A stretch of DNA of 64,000 nt. It comes from Ilyomonas sp965277535 (GTDB lineage: Bacteria > Bacteroidota > Bacteroidia > Chitinophagales > Chitinophagaceae). The stretch lies in contig OZ255825.1 of the NCBI GenBank assembly GCA_965277535.1, forward strand, positions 682,001 through 746,000, given 5' to 3'. Made by a program: the position numbers and the translations under genes. Numbering within the stretch: the first letter of the stretch is position 1; every line of letters starts with the position of its first letter. Under the pieces are notes generated by a model. It was not told the DNA's origin. It saw only the letters and a list, made by a program, of their open reading frames with translations, and did not search any database. Positions 34,905 through 43,382 of this stretch are shown one piece after another.

Positions 34905-35924
34905 ATGATTGCCAGGCTCCTTTTTTCATTCAGTGTTATCCTGCTCCTGTGTACCAGCTACCGGTATATGCCCCACACCGCAAAAGGGGAAACAAGAGAC
35001 AGCCTGCCACCGGCAAACGCCATCTTCCTTGCCGATCCTACCCTTTTTCATTACAACAACACGTATTATCTCTACGGCACTGGTGGCAAGGGCAATAGGG
35101 ACAGCGGCTTTTTTGTATATACTTCTACGGATATGCACAACTGGCAAGGACCCGCAGGTGCTACTAATGGCTATGCTTTAGTGAAAGGCGATGCGTATGG
35201 CTCTCACGGCTTTTGGGCGCCGCAAATCCTGCATTACAAAGACAGCTTTTATATGGCGTATGCGGCTGATGAGCACATAGCCATCGCAGTAAGCAGCAAC
35301 CCCGCAGGACCTTTCAGGCAAAGCTTTGTTACTTCTTTAACGGGCGAAACCAAACAAATAGACCCATATATTTTTATAGATGAAGGGGGTAAGAAATATC
35401 TCTATTTTGTAAAGCTCACCAATGGCAACCGCTTGTTTGTTGCTGAACTGAAAGATGATCTATCGGACATGAAACAGGGAACTGTGAAGGAATGTTTCGG
35501 GGCTACGCAGCCCTGGGAAAACACGGCTGCTGCAAGCTGGCCTGTTACCGAAGGGCCTGCCGTGCTGAAACACAAAGGGCTTTATTATCTTGTTTATTCT
35601 GCCAATGATTTCCGCAATATTGATTATGCCGTTGGCTATGCTACTTCGCGCTCACCGTTAGGCCCGTGGAAGAAATATGAAGGCAATCCCATCCTGAGCC
35701 GGCATACCATCGGTATCAATGGCAGCGGGCATGGCGATTTTGTAAAGGATGGCGCTGGTGCCTTGTGGTATGTGTTTCATACGCACTACAACAATGGGCA
35801 GGTATCGCCACGCGTAACGGCAATCGTTCAAAGCCGGTTTGTATCTGTAAAAGGTGAACCTGACCAATTGGTGATGGATAGCATTCCATTTTTTCCGGTA
35901 TTAGCACAGGGAACTTTGAAGTAG
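34905..35924 (+). CDS. Glycoside hydrolase family 43 protein (second)
   Basis: The 339-residue protein has a signal peptide (LLFSFSVILLLC; Cys near residue 16 suggests a lipoprotein). GH43 catalytic segments are AIFLADPTLFHYNNTYYLYGTG, KQIDPYIFIDEGGKKYLYF and WPVTEGPAVLKHKGLYYLVYSAN. The NIDYAVGYATSRSPLGPW signature ties it to the first GH43 gene as a diverged duplicate. ATG 34905 replaces a non-family TTG-started extension. No SusC/SusD pair or sensor is adjacent, so the cluster is not a standard polysaccharide utilisation locus. Confidence 0.87.
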   Translation: MIARLLFSFSVILLLCTSYRYMPHTAKGETRDSLPPANAIFLADPTLFHYNNTYYLYGTGGKGNRDSGFFVYTSTDMHNWQGPAGATNGYALVKGDAYGSHGFWAPQILHYKDSFYMAYAADEHIAIAVSSNPAGPFRQSFVTSLTGETKQIDPYIFIDEGGKKYLYFVKLTNGNRLFVAELKDDLSDMKQGTVKECFGATQPWENTAAASWPVTEGPAVLKHKGLYYLVYSANDFRNIDYAVGYATSRSPLGPWKKYEGNPILSRHTIGINGSGHGDFVKDGAGALWYVFHTHYNNGQVSPRVTAIVQSRFVSVKGEPDQLVMDSIPFFPVLAQGTLK

Positions 35925-36512
35925 AAGATTGGGCTGCGTTCAGAGATTCGTTATAAGGAATGTGAGCGAACATTTGGTTTTGCACAAATTTTTACACTGC
36001 CTTGTACACTTGGATTCTGTAAGCAGGTCATGAAAAGAAGGATGGCTGGGAAGGAAACATGAAAAATTCTGCGGCTTGTTTGTGTAATGCCTTGAGAGTT
36101 GAGCTAAGAACTTTAGATTATAAATCAGGAGATTTGATGACATGAGGATGTGGTGGGGAGACGACGCCAAGCAAGGGATGAAAGGCGGCACTATCGCTAC
36201 GGGCATCCATACGTGCCTTCGCACCTTTGGTTGTAACAGGCTTATCGTTTAGCTGAGTCGTTCGTGTGAAAGTTGTATTTTGAAAAGCGATGGTTTTGGA
36301 AACTTTGCTGTGTTGCAGGCAAGGTCGTAGGTTTATTGTTTTTGACAGAGTATCCTGTTGAGAAGAATATGAGCGGACGCTTAATAGTGGAAGACACAAG
36401 CGAGACGCTTGCGCCAGAATGGGAAAAATTTCGGTTCGGTGAGGAGACTAAGCGATAGAGAAATTTGAAGAACAAGGTGAAGGCAAGCGAAGACAAACAT
36501 TGTAAATAAAAT
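35925..36512. other. Non-coding junction between the glycosidase cluster and the dnd island, with dispersed repeat
   Basis: No frame in this 588-bp region looks protein-like. It holds the last TTTGGTTTTGC motif before the island (35973-35983). It also holds a copy of a dispersed repeat at about 36368-36418, containing ACACAAGCGAGACGCTTGCG. The repeat is similar, in inverted orientation, to 45056-45107 on the other side of the island. The DNA may represent decayed genes plus island-boundary repeats. Confidence 0.55.
36368..36418 (+). repeat. Dispersed repeat, left copy flanking the dnd island
   Basis: GAGCGGACGC, about 15 bases, then ACACAAGCGAGACGCTTGCG and CCAGAA align with the reverse complement of 45056-45107 at roughly four bases in five. 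The core GCAAGCG/CGCTTGC is itself nearly palindromic (CAAGCGAGACGCTTG), so a hairpin is possible. Confidence 0.6.
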
Positions 36513-36797
36513 CTACTTCTGAAGTCGTCCGTAGAATTCTTCTACGGACAGTGTAGCCGGTTTATTGTTTCGATAAACTACGATGAGATGGGCTATTTGA
36601 TTCCTTTTATTATGTAATTCTTCAAAATGGAAGCTTCTCAATGGTTGTTTTGAGTTGCATTTTGATATTGGCTTATCTTTTACCGTAGATTTATAGTCAT
36701 CATTTTCGTTGAAACCACCCATATCATTGCACTCAGGACAATAAGGGTTTCTTCCTCCACAGCGTTTGCATTCTTTGAGTTTGAAATTTTCATCCAT
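36513..36797 (-). CDS. Small zinc-ribbon-like protein at the end of the dnd operon
   Basis: The 94-residue protein has a C-x2-C-x6-C-x2-C cluster near the N-terminus (CKRCGGRNPYCPEC, residues 10-23), a probable zinc-binding knuckle, then a polar region and a helical C-terminus (LSVEEFYGRLQK). The family is unrecognised. It is 60 bp after the Mrr-type nuclease gene on the same strand and is the last gene of the operon. A role in recruiting nucleic acid or a partner protein is speculation from context. Confidence 0.6.
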   Translation of the reverse strand: MDENFKLKECKRCGGRNPYCPECNDMGGFNENDDYKSTVKDKPISKCNSKQPLRSFHFEELHNKRNQIAHLIVVYRNNKPATLSVEEFYGRLQK

Positions 36798-36857
36798 AGA
36801 GAGATATTAATTATGTTGCGAGTACACATAGTTCTATTATCTAAATTTAATACTCAC

Positions 36858-37670
36858 TTAGGCTTCTTCAGTAAGAGTAGTATCCAAAGCGTTAACATAA
36901 ACAGGATAACTTTCTGTTTCAACGCCGAATTGTTTTTCAATCATTATATCAACTAAAGTATTTCCATCAATCAATATAATAGGAACGGCCCCACTCTTTC
37001 GAGTAGCGGTTAGTGCTTCTTTCGAAAAGCCCGCTGTTGTGAAAAGAATACCTTGTTCATATTCTCCCTGGATAGCACCTCTAAATTTATCAATCTCTGT
37101 TCGGCTTATATTGGAACTCCATCGTTTACATTGAAAGGCGACATGTAAATAAGTAATACCAACCTTTAATTTACCGTATCCATCGATGCCACCATCGCGA
37201 ACATATTTTGTTACGTGCATTTCTTTAAAGCCATATACTTCTAAAAGCCTTTTAGCGAAAGACTCAAATAACTTAGGGTCTATTACTCTTAATTGATTTA
37301 ATAATTCTTGTTTGAATGCTTCTTTATGTCTTTCATGAATATCTCTTAAATCAGCAACGGTAACTATTAAGTCTTTTTTTTGCTTAATAGGCTTTTCTTC
37401 CAAATTCAATTGTCCAGGAATAGGCTCATCCTTCAGCCAATAAGTGCCGTTGGGTAGTATTTGAAAAAGCTTTAAAGATTTTGCTGTCGGGAAATCTACT
37501 CCTATACAATGACGGCGTATCTCAATTCTTACAATAGCTTCAGGATATTGTGCATTGAATCTATACAAATCATTTTCAATGATGTAATTATAAACATCAA
37601 TTGAAGAAAGTGGCTGATTAGTGTCTTTGAGAGTTTTAATAATCGCTTCTCTTATGGTTCGCTTTTTCAT
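36858..37670 (-). CDS. Mrr-type restriction endonuclease with N-terminal winged-helix (HARE-HTH-like) domain
   Basis: The 270-residue protein has an N-terminal winged helix (about residues 1-85: TIREAIIKTLKDTNQPLSSIDVYNYI, GTYWLK), a linker and an Mrr-cat domain (about 125-260). In the latter, RDGGIDGYG (Asp163) and VAFQCKRW (Gln180, Lys182) give the D-x(n)-Q-x-K active site. Mrr-like enzymes cleave modified or foreign DNA. In this operon it is a candidate effector that distinguishes phosphorothioated from unmodified DNA, which is an inference. It starts 6 bp after the preceding gene. Confidence 0.83.
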   Translation of the reverse strand: MKKRTIREAIIKTLKDTNQPLSSIDVYNYIIENDLYRFNAQYPEAIVRIEIRRHCIGVDFPTAKSLKLFQILPNGTYWLKDEPIPGQLNLEEKPIKQKKDLIVTVADLRDIHERHKEAFKQELLNQLRVIDPKLFESFAKRLLEVYGFKEMHVTKYVRDGGIDGYGKLKVGITYLHVAFQCKRWSSNISRTEIDKFRGAIQGEYEQGILFTTAGFSKEALTATRKSGAVPIILIDGNTLVDIMIEKQFGVETESYPVYVNALDTTLTEEA

Positions 37671-37676
37671 TAGTAA

Positions 37677-38321
37677 CTAATAGGCTTCTCTCAGCGATTT
37701 AATTACAGTTACAAAATCGTCCCATAATTCAACAGTTTCTGATAGTTCATTCTTATCTTTATTCCATTTGTATAAATACCAGAAATTACCATAACCTATT
37801 TCCATTGCTCTTTCTTGAATATTCTCTTCACTCCTTGGGCCACAACATTCTGCAAAAAGCCAAACCTTGTCAACATATTTTAGCATATCTTGACAATATT
37901 CAACTTCTATTTCACTTGTTCTTAGAAAAGATTTACAGCTTATAACGACTTTAGCCGCGTTGTAAGGGATGAATCTAAAATCCATTATATGATTACCTGC
38001 TCCATCGCCATTCCAGTGACGCAACACTATATTCCGGTCATGAATAATAATATCACATTCTCTAGAGCAAAATGTTCCTTCTTCATCGATAATATGCCCC
38101 CAATTAGCAGTTAGACTACTACCATCAAGTAGCTCCCTAATAGCATATATTAGCAATGCAGACAATCTTAGACCTCTCACGAATGAAAGTACTGTTCCCT
38201 TATTAGCTTCTTGTTTTGCTTCAACTTCTCTAATAAATGTATCAATTCGATACATCTGTAAGCCAGCTTTGACTTTCTGATATTTTTCTCTATCTAACAA
38301 TTGTTCATATCCGCTTGCCAT
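37677..38321 (-). CDS. Predicted PD-(D/E)XK-like protein (DUF6602-like) in the dnd operon
   Basis: The 214-residue protein has helical N- and C-terminal parts around a core reading SRECDIIIHDRNIVLRHW, then IMDFRFIPYNAAKVVISCKSFL. The spacing of E/D residues, a hydrophobic strand and a CKS (x-x-K) strand resembles DUF6602-type members of the PD-(D/E)XK nuclease superfamily. The assignment is tentative because Glu in the usual E-x-K position is replaced by S-C-K. It sits between the ParB-like pair and the Mrr-type nuclease with gaps of 1 and 6 bp, so it is part of the same transcript. Confidence 0.6.
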   Translation of the reverse strand: MASGYEQLLDREKYQKVKAGLQMYRIDTFIREVEAKQEANKGTVLSFVRGLRLSALLIYAIRELLDGSSLTANWGHIIDEEGTFCSRECDIIIHDRNIVLRHWNGDGAGNHIMDFRFIPYNAAKVVISCKSFLRTSEIEVEYCQDMLKYVDKVWLFAECCGPRSEENIQERAMEIGYGNFWYLYKWNKDKNELSETVELWDDFVTVIKSLREAY

Positions 38322-38322
38322 C

Positions 38323-38973
38323 TTATTTGATAATTTTTTCCATTAATTGTTGTAAGGTTAATTTTTGTCTTTTAGAGTAAGCCCTTAATTTTTTCTCTCC
38401 TTCTTTGGTAACTTTTAGCCTACATAGAGAAGCGTCATTACAATTAAGCTCTATAATTTCGTCAAAACCAATTATTGTTTCTATTAATGCTTCTACTTCT
38501 GATATAGATTTTTGTAGATTCGCTTCTGAAAATTCTATCACAGATATTTTTCTATTTTTAGATTTCTGTATTCTATCTAACAATATATCCAACTCTTCAT
38601 CAGGAAATTTTTTTCTTAAGGGAACTAATACTCTTAAATCTTGACTTGTTAATTTATTTTTTAAGAATAAGTTAGCTAAATACTCTTGGTCAGGATGGTT
38701 TAGCTGAGATAAATAGAAAACGATAGATACGCTGTCAATTTTTCTTTCTTCAATTAGATTTTGGACTGGCTTTGAAACTTTATAAACAGAAAGAAATTTA
38801 TTAAGCATGCCTGATGTTACGTCAACTTCTTTTGAGACATTTTTCATACCTCCTAACTTCTCTCTTAAAAAAATCAAATCCTCAGCTACTTGAAATAAAG
38901 AGTGGTCTCGTTTTCGAGTTTTAGTCGAATTATACAAACGAAAGATTATATTTTGTATATTGCTATAATACAT
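38323..38973 (-). CDS. ParB central-domain-like helical protein without N-terminal catalytic domain
   Basis: The 216-residue, mostly helical protein contains AEDLIFLREKLGGMKNVSKEVDVTSGMLNKFLSVYKVSKPVQNLIEERK. This resembles the helix-turn-helix (KorB-like) domain of ParB proteins: an HTH, then VQxLIEERKIDSVSIVFYLSQL. A charged C-terminus ends in LTLQQLMEKIIK. It starts 5 bp after the ParB-like gene and may have split from or duplicated it. A DNA-binding regulator or adaptor for the phosphorothioation system is inferred; no enzyme motif is seen. Confidence 0.6.
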   Translation of the reverse strand: MYYSNIQNIIFRLYNSTKTRKRDHSLFQVAEDLIFLREKLGGMKNVSKEVDVTSGMLNKFLSVYKVSKPVQNLIEERKIDSVSIVFYLSQLNHPDQEYLANLFLKNKLTSQDLRVLVPLRKKFPDEELDILLDRIQKSKNRKISVIEFSEANLQKSISEVEALIETIIGFDEIIELNCNDASLCRLKVTKEGEKKLRAYSKRQKLTLQQLMEKIIK

Positions 38974-38978
38974 AGTTG

Positions 38979-39800
38979 TTATCCAATTAAGAACTCATTT
39001 TTTGTTAGCCACTCAGTTAATGCATTAAGGGTTACTTCTTCCATATCAAGAGAAAGTTGCTCTGAAGCTTTTCTTAATGCGTTGTGAATTCTAAGTGTTA
39101 ATGTCAAAATCACGGTTTCTTCAATTTTAGGTTTTTGAGCATCTTGTATAAGCTCTTCCACAGAAGCAGAAGGCTTTTTTGTTCCAGATTCTACTAACCG
39201 CTTTTGTTCGTATTTTGTTAGATGAACTAGTTGATCAATTATAGCATCGGCCTTCTCTTTATCTCCTTGAGCTGCATCAAGTGCTCTTCTTGCTTGAGTC
39301 ATGGAAACTACCTTTTGATCAAGAAGATAATTGATCTTCTCAGTAGCTTGGTCTTTAAGCTTTAAGTAACTTCTTATCGTTCTTATACTAAATCCAGTAT
39401 GATTTTTTACTAATCTTTCGTCCTTGTTAAAATGGTTATACAGAGTCGTTATTGCTTCAGAGGTATCTCTATAATTCATCTCCTGTCTACAGATGTTCTC
39501 TGATAGAGATAACAACAGTGCTTGTATAGGATCAATGTTTCCAGAAAATGTAGCTTCTATAGTAGGAGCTTCTAGATACTCATGTGCCTTAAATCTTCTT
39601 TGTCCAACTATTACATTATAAGGTGGTTGTCCCCACACACCCTTTAAAACAATAGGTTGTAAAAGTCCATTAAGCCTGATATTTTCGGCTAGTTCAATTA
39701 TTCCTTCTTGCGATTGAGGAGAACTCAAATCTGTTCTAACATTATGATCTCCTACTTGGATATCTCCAATAGGAACTTGGTATACTTGTGTGATGTCCAT
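38979..39800 (-). CDS. ParB/Srx-domain protein in the dnd operon, possible DndB-position regulator
   Basis: The 273-residue protein has a ParB N-terminal domain: VPIGDIQVGDHNVRTDLS, then NIRLNGLLQPIVLKG, then YNVIVGQRRFKAHEYLEAPTI, where GQRR replaces the usual GERR. After it come ALLLSLSENICRQEMNYRD (ParB box 2-like) and an HTH (GFSIRTIRSYLKL). ParB-type domains bind CTP or hydrolyse nucleotides and bind DNA. Canonical Dnd clusters carry DndB, a related-fold DGQHR protein that represses the operon; this ParB-like gene may fill that role. It starts 7 bp after the dndE-fusion gene. Confidence 0.78.
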   Translation of the reverse strand: MDITQVYQVPIGDIQVGDHNVRTDLSSPQSQEGIIELAENIRLNGLLQPIVLKGVWGQPPYNVIVGQRRFKAHEYLEAPTIEATFSGNIDPIQALLLSLSENICRQEMNYRDTSEAITTLYNHFNKDERLVKNHTGFSIRTIRSYLKLKDQATEKINYLLDQKVVSMTQARRALDAAQGDKEKADAIIDQLVHLTKYEQKRLVESGTKKPSASVEELIQDAQKPKIEETVILTLTLRIHNALRKASEQLSLDMEEVTLNALTEWLTKNEFLIG

Positions 39801-39807
39801 TGTTAGG

Positions 39808-41316
39808 TTATTTTGTTAATTCAGATAATACTACCTCTCCCCTCGCCGACACAAATCCTTCTCCTCTCTCAATTGTTCCCACCTGTCTCAACAAGTCTTT
39901 TGCACGATTCGCACTCACAGAAAATTTCTGCTCAATAAACTTATGTGAACTTGGTGTTGATTTTAAAACAATAGGAAATTCAATTAATTCAAGAAAATTG
40001 AATTGTTCTTTATCGTAGTCGTCAGGAGATTGGGAAGCTAAAATGATAGCGCCACCGGTTGAACGAACGTCACGTATCATATCGGCAAGAATCTTTGCCC
40101 GTTTTGCATTGCCAAGAAAATAATGCGCTTCGTCAATAACAACGAAAGTTCGAATCTTTCTGGCGCCAGTTGTTGGGTCTTGGGGAGCGACGCCTAACTT
40201 CTTTAATTCTTTGTGTATCTGGTTCAAAACAAAAAAGCAAAGCAGTTCTTTCTTTTCTATTTCATGTATGTCTATTACCAGTGTTTTGTTTGTCCAGCTT
40301 CCATATATCTTTTGGGAAACGTCAGCGAAATAATTTAAATCTATCAACGGGCGCAACACAGAAGAAAGAGAATCCGGCCTTGGATTGAGCTGTTGCAGTT
40401 CATTTCTTACCGCTTCAAAATCGGGATAAGGCTTACAGTTTCTATAGGCATTCAAAATGGCATTGTATAAATTATCTTCTTGTACTTTGCCAATCGAAGC
40501 TTCTACATTCTTTACAATTTCTACTACTCGTTCGGCACGTTCTCTTTGGTCTTTTTCTGTTTCAGCCCCCGCAAATATGTTTAAGGGCAGTGGTGTTTTC
40601 TTTAAATCAATCAGTTCAGCATTTGCGTCTTCTAGAAAAGTTTTGTCTTTGGCTATGTCACCGTCTTTATAATCGAAAATGATGAAGTTGGTTTCCTCAT
40701 GGGAGTTCTTTCGAATCTCTGTAAGCAAGTGTTTTAAGAAATAAGTTTTACCGGAACCAGAACCACCCATAATAGCCATGTGTGGATTGTTAGCTGTATT
40801 GATGTTGAAGGTAATCGGCTCTCCGGTTTTTTTGTTTCTTCCAATGCGTACTGATAAAATAGATTGATTAGTGGATTCTACAATAGGCTTTTCTTCTAAT
40901 GATTTATTTGTGCCTTGCATGGAAGAGATGGCTACTAAGTAGTCATACCCTTTTAATCTTTCCGTATCATAATTAATGACAAATAAACCATGTTCAATAT
41001 GCTTGGCTAATAAGTCAACATATTCATCACCATCAATCTTTCTTTTGTAACGTTGAGACAATAAGGCACGAAAGAACAAGCCATCTTTTTGTTCAACTGT
41101 AGTAAGCGGAGGTTGTTCTTTAGCTTTTGTATTTTTTATTTTTTCTAATACTTCCTCACTTTTTTCTAGCACTTCTGGTTCCCTGCCTGTTTGCAATGAA
41201 CGTGCAAATGCAATACGCATAGGAATATAATTGTCTTGCCCGCTCATTTTTAAATTGCGCTTCACATTGTTTAGATAATATGAACCGGCATCAGTTAGTT
41301 TTACTCTGTCTTTCAT
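39808..41316 (-). CDS. dndE: DndE domain fused to a HerA/FtsK-type ATPase
   Basis: The 502-residue protein begins with a DndE-like segment (RVKLTDAGSYYLNNVKR, NYIPMRIAFARSLQTG, to about residue 118); canonical DndE is only about 110-130 residues and binds nicked DNA. A HerA-type ATPase follows, with Walker A GGSGSGKT at 184-191, IIFDYKDGD, and Walker B FVVIDEAH at 391-398, then a sensor-like RSTGGAIILASQSP. Fusion would couple phosphorothioation to a DNA-translocating or remodelling motor. It overlaps dndD by 4 bp (ATGA). Confidence 0.8.
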   Translation of the reverse strand: MKDRVKLTDAGSYYLNNVKRNLKMSGQDNYIPMRIAFARSLQTGREPEVLEKSEEVLEKIKNTKAKEQPPLTTVEQKDGLFFRALLSQRYKRKIDGDEYVDLLAKHIEHGLFVINYDTERLKGYDYLVAISSMQGTNKSLEEKPIVESTNQSILSVRIGRNKKTGEPITFNINTANNPHMAIMGGSGSGKTYFLKHLLTEIRKNSHEETNFIIFDYKDGDIAKDKTFLEDANAELIDLKKTPLPLNIFAGAETEKDQRERAERVVEIVKNVEASIGKVQEDNLYNAILNAYRNCKPYPDFEAVRNELQQLNPRPDSLSSVLRPLIDLNYFADVSQKIYGSWTNKTLVIDIHEIEKKELLCFFVLNQIHKELKKLGVAPQDPTTGARKIRTFVVIDEAHYFLGNAKRAKILADMIRDVRSTGGAIILASQSPDDYDKEQFNFLELIEFPIVLKSTPSSHKFIEQKFSVSANRAKDLLRQVGTIERGEGFVSARGEVVLSELTK

Positions 41317-43382
41317 TGGCTTACAAGCTCATTGTATTTAAAAGGGTATCCTTCTTCTATAATCGATTCTGCACCTTTATTAATAATTGCAAATTCATTG
41401 GATATACAAGGTTGCAATATTCTATAATAGTCATTCACAATCTCTTCATCTTGAGAAAGCAAGATTACCTGATGGCTGGCTTTTGGAAAGTAGTATTGTA
41501 CTAAATTCTTTCTGTGCATACTATCTAACCTTCCAAAAGGTGTATCTATAATAATTGGTAGCTTTTTACCAGAGACTTGCACCAAAGCCCAGAGCAATGA
41601 AATAGCATAGATTTCTCTTTCTCCAGCCGACATTTTGGTTTTGTCTATTTCATTGTCAAACGTATCGTACAGCTTTACTTCAAAGTTAGAATCTGGCAAT
41701 ACTTTAATGTCTTTTACAAACATTGTTTTGTGAGATAGACGATTCCACATCTCTTTAACAGCAGTTTCTAATTCATGAGTTCTTTTTGCCTGAAATTCTT
41801 TTTGAAACTCTTTAATTACGACCTGCATTTTGTCGCAATATTCTATTTGCTTTCTTTGCTTATCATTTAATACTGCTACACTTTCATAATTGGTTATATC
41901 CCGGTTTAAAAACTCAATCTTTCTTTCTAATTCTTTGTTATCGTGCATCAAATCTTTAATGCGCTGGTCTTTCCTTCCTATTTCCTGGTCTTTTAATTTA
42001 ATAGTATCAAGAAGCTTTTGAATTTCATCAGTATTATCACCGCCTTTTGCTTCTGTCTGTCTTATTTTATCCAGCGTAATTTCAATTTGCTTAAGCCTGT
42101 CTGCCTTGCTATTGAGTACCTGAACGTTTACATCTTTAATATTTTTTATTGCAGCCAACAGCTTGCGAGCATCGGGCTCTGAAAGATTGTGTATTAGCTC
42201 CGACTCGTCAATATCAACATCTTTTCCTTGCAACAAGAAATGCCTGATAACCTGATCTATCTTATATTCATAATACTTTCTTTGGTTGCTTTTCAATTTC
42301 ACGTCATCAGGTTCATCATCAAAAATTCCTTCTATTATCTGCTGAATCTTTGGCTCGACTTCTCTTTGAGCAGCCTCAATACTTTTCAATTTCTCCTCGT
42401 GTTGTAATTGCTCTTCAATTTCTAAACACAATGGGAAATTGAGTAGAAAGGGTAAAATGTCTTTTGATTGTTCGACGTAGTCTTTTTCTAAAGAATCTTT
42501 TTCATCTAATAAATTTTGCTTGGTTGATTGGTATTCTTCCCTGCTGGTGGCAGATATTCTGGTGGCTCTCTTAGTTTCAGCTTTGTATCTTTCTGATTCT
42601 TCTTCTAAAATAAGTATGGCATCCGATAGATTACTGATTTCAATTTTGTTAGCTTCAATCTGATTAAAATAGTTCTGCCTTTCTAATTCTTTTTCTTTTA
42701 TTTTAATGTTAGAATCTTTATTCTTGTTGTATTCTGCTAATATCCTGCTTCTAACTGTTTTGATATCATCTGCCAGAATAGAATAAAGGTTAATACCTAA
42801 TACATCTTTTAAAGAACTTGCAAACTCGTTGTCTGTGTCAGATGCAAAGTCTTGAATCTTTTCACCATCGAAAAAGAAGAATTGAGAAACATTATAAGGA
42901 AGGATATTATCAATGCGTTCCTGATACTCGTTCGGCTCGATCCCTTCAATGTGTTTATTATTCTCTAAAATAACAAACGATTCTTTAGGCTTCGGGTCGA
43001 AACTTAATAAATCAAAATCCCAACTGCGCTTAAGAGAAATATCTCTGGTAAAACCGGCAGCTAATTCTACCTCCTTTAGAAATATTTCGACATACATTTC
43101 TGCACTCACATTCTTATGAGACTTTTGCTCATAATTTAAAAGTGCTGCAATAAAAGAATTATAATTTTCATTTTTGGCACCTCTGGACGGATAAAGCTTG
43201 TTTGCACCTGCACCGTAGAAACAAAGAAACATAGCTTCAAGAATAGACGTTTTACCGGCACCATTGTACCCACCAACCAGAATTGTATTTCTTTGATCGG
43301 ATAAGTTTTGGTCTAAGTTGTTGATCTTATGTAGTTCTTTAAAGCCTTTAAAGTTATAGAAGTGGATTTCAGATATTTTCAT
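41313..43382 (-). CDS. dndD: DNA sulfur modification protein DndD (SMC-like ATPase)
   Basis: The 689-residue protein has an N-terminal ABC half-domain with Walker A GGYNGAGKTSILEAM (about residues 37-51) and FFFDGEKIQDFASDT. A long coiled coil runs from about 220 to 540, and the C-terminal half has signature MSAGEREIYAISLLWAL and Walker B LPIIIDTPFGRLDS. This is the DndD/RecF-SbcC-like layout. DndD is an ATPase or nicking factor needed for sulfur insertion with DndC and DndE. It overlaps dndC by 1 bp (TAATG) and dndE by 4 bp. Confidence 0.9.
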   Translation of the reverse strand: MKISEIHFYNFKGFKELHKINNLDQNLSDQRNTILVGGYNGAGKTSILEAMFLCFYGAGANKLYPSRGAKNENYNSFIAALLNYEQKSHKNVSAEMYVEIFLKEVELAAGFTRDISLKRSWDFDLLSFDPKPKESFVILENNKHIEGIEPNEYQERIDNILPYNVSQFFFFDGEKIQDFASDTDNEFASSLKDVLGINLYSILADDIKTVRSRILAEYNKNKDSNIKIKEKELERQNYFNQIEANKIEISNLSDAILILEEESERYKAETKRATRISATSREEYQSTKQNLLDEKDSLEKDYVEQSKDILPFLLNFPLCLEIEEQLQHEEKLKSIEAAQREVEPKIQQIIEGIFDDEPDDVKLKSNQRKYYEYKIDQVIRHFLLQGKDVDIDESELIHNLSEPDARKLLAAIKNIKDVNVQVLNSKADRLKQIEITLDKIRQTEAKGGDNTDEIQKLLDTIKLKDQEIGRKDQRIKDLMHDNKELERKIEFLNRDITNYESVAVLNDKQRKQIEYCDKMQVVIKEFQKEFQAKRTHELETAVKEMWNRLSHKTMFVKDIKVLPDSNFEVKLYDTFDNEIDKTKMSAGEREIYAISLLWALVQVSGKKLPIIIDTPFGRLDSMHRKNLVQYYFPKASHQVILLSQDEEIVNDYYRILQPCISNEFAIINKGAESIIEEGYPFKYNELVSQ

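Noticed and set aside
35940..36496. Several frames of 60-95 codons in both directions before the dnd island
   Set aside because: They overlap each other, have no recognisable motif and no ribosome-site or operon logic; treated as non-coding or decayed DNA.
38979..39800. Chromosome or plasmid partition parB and nearby origin
   Set aside because: No parA, parS-like palindromes or replication gene nearby; the gene is embedded in the dnd operon.
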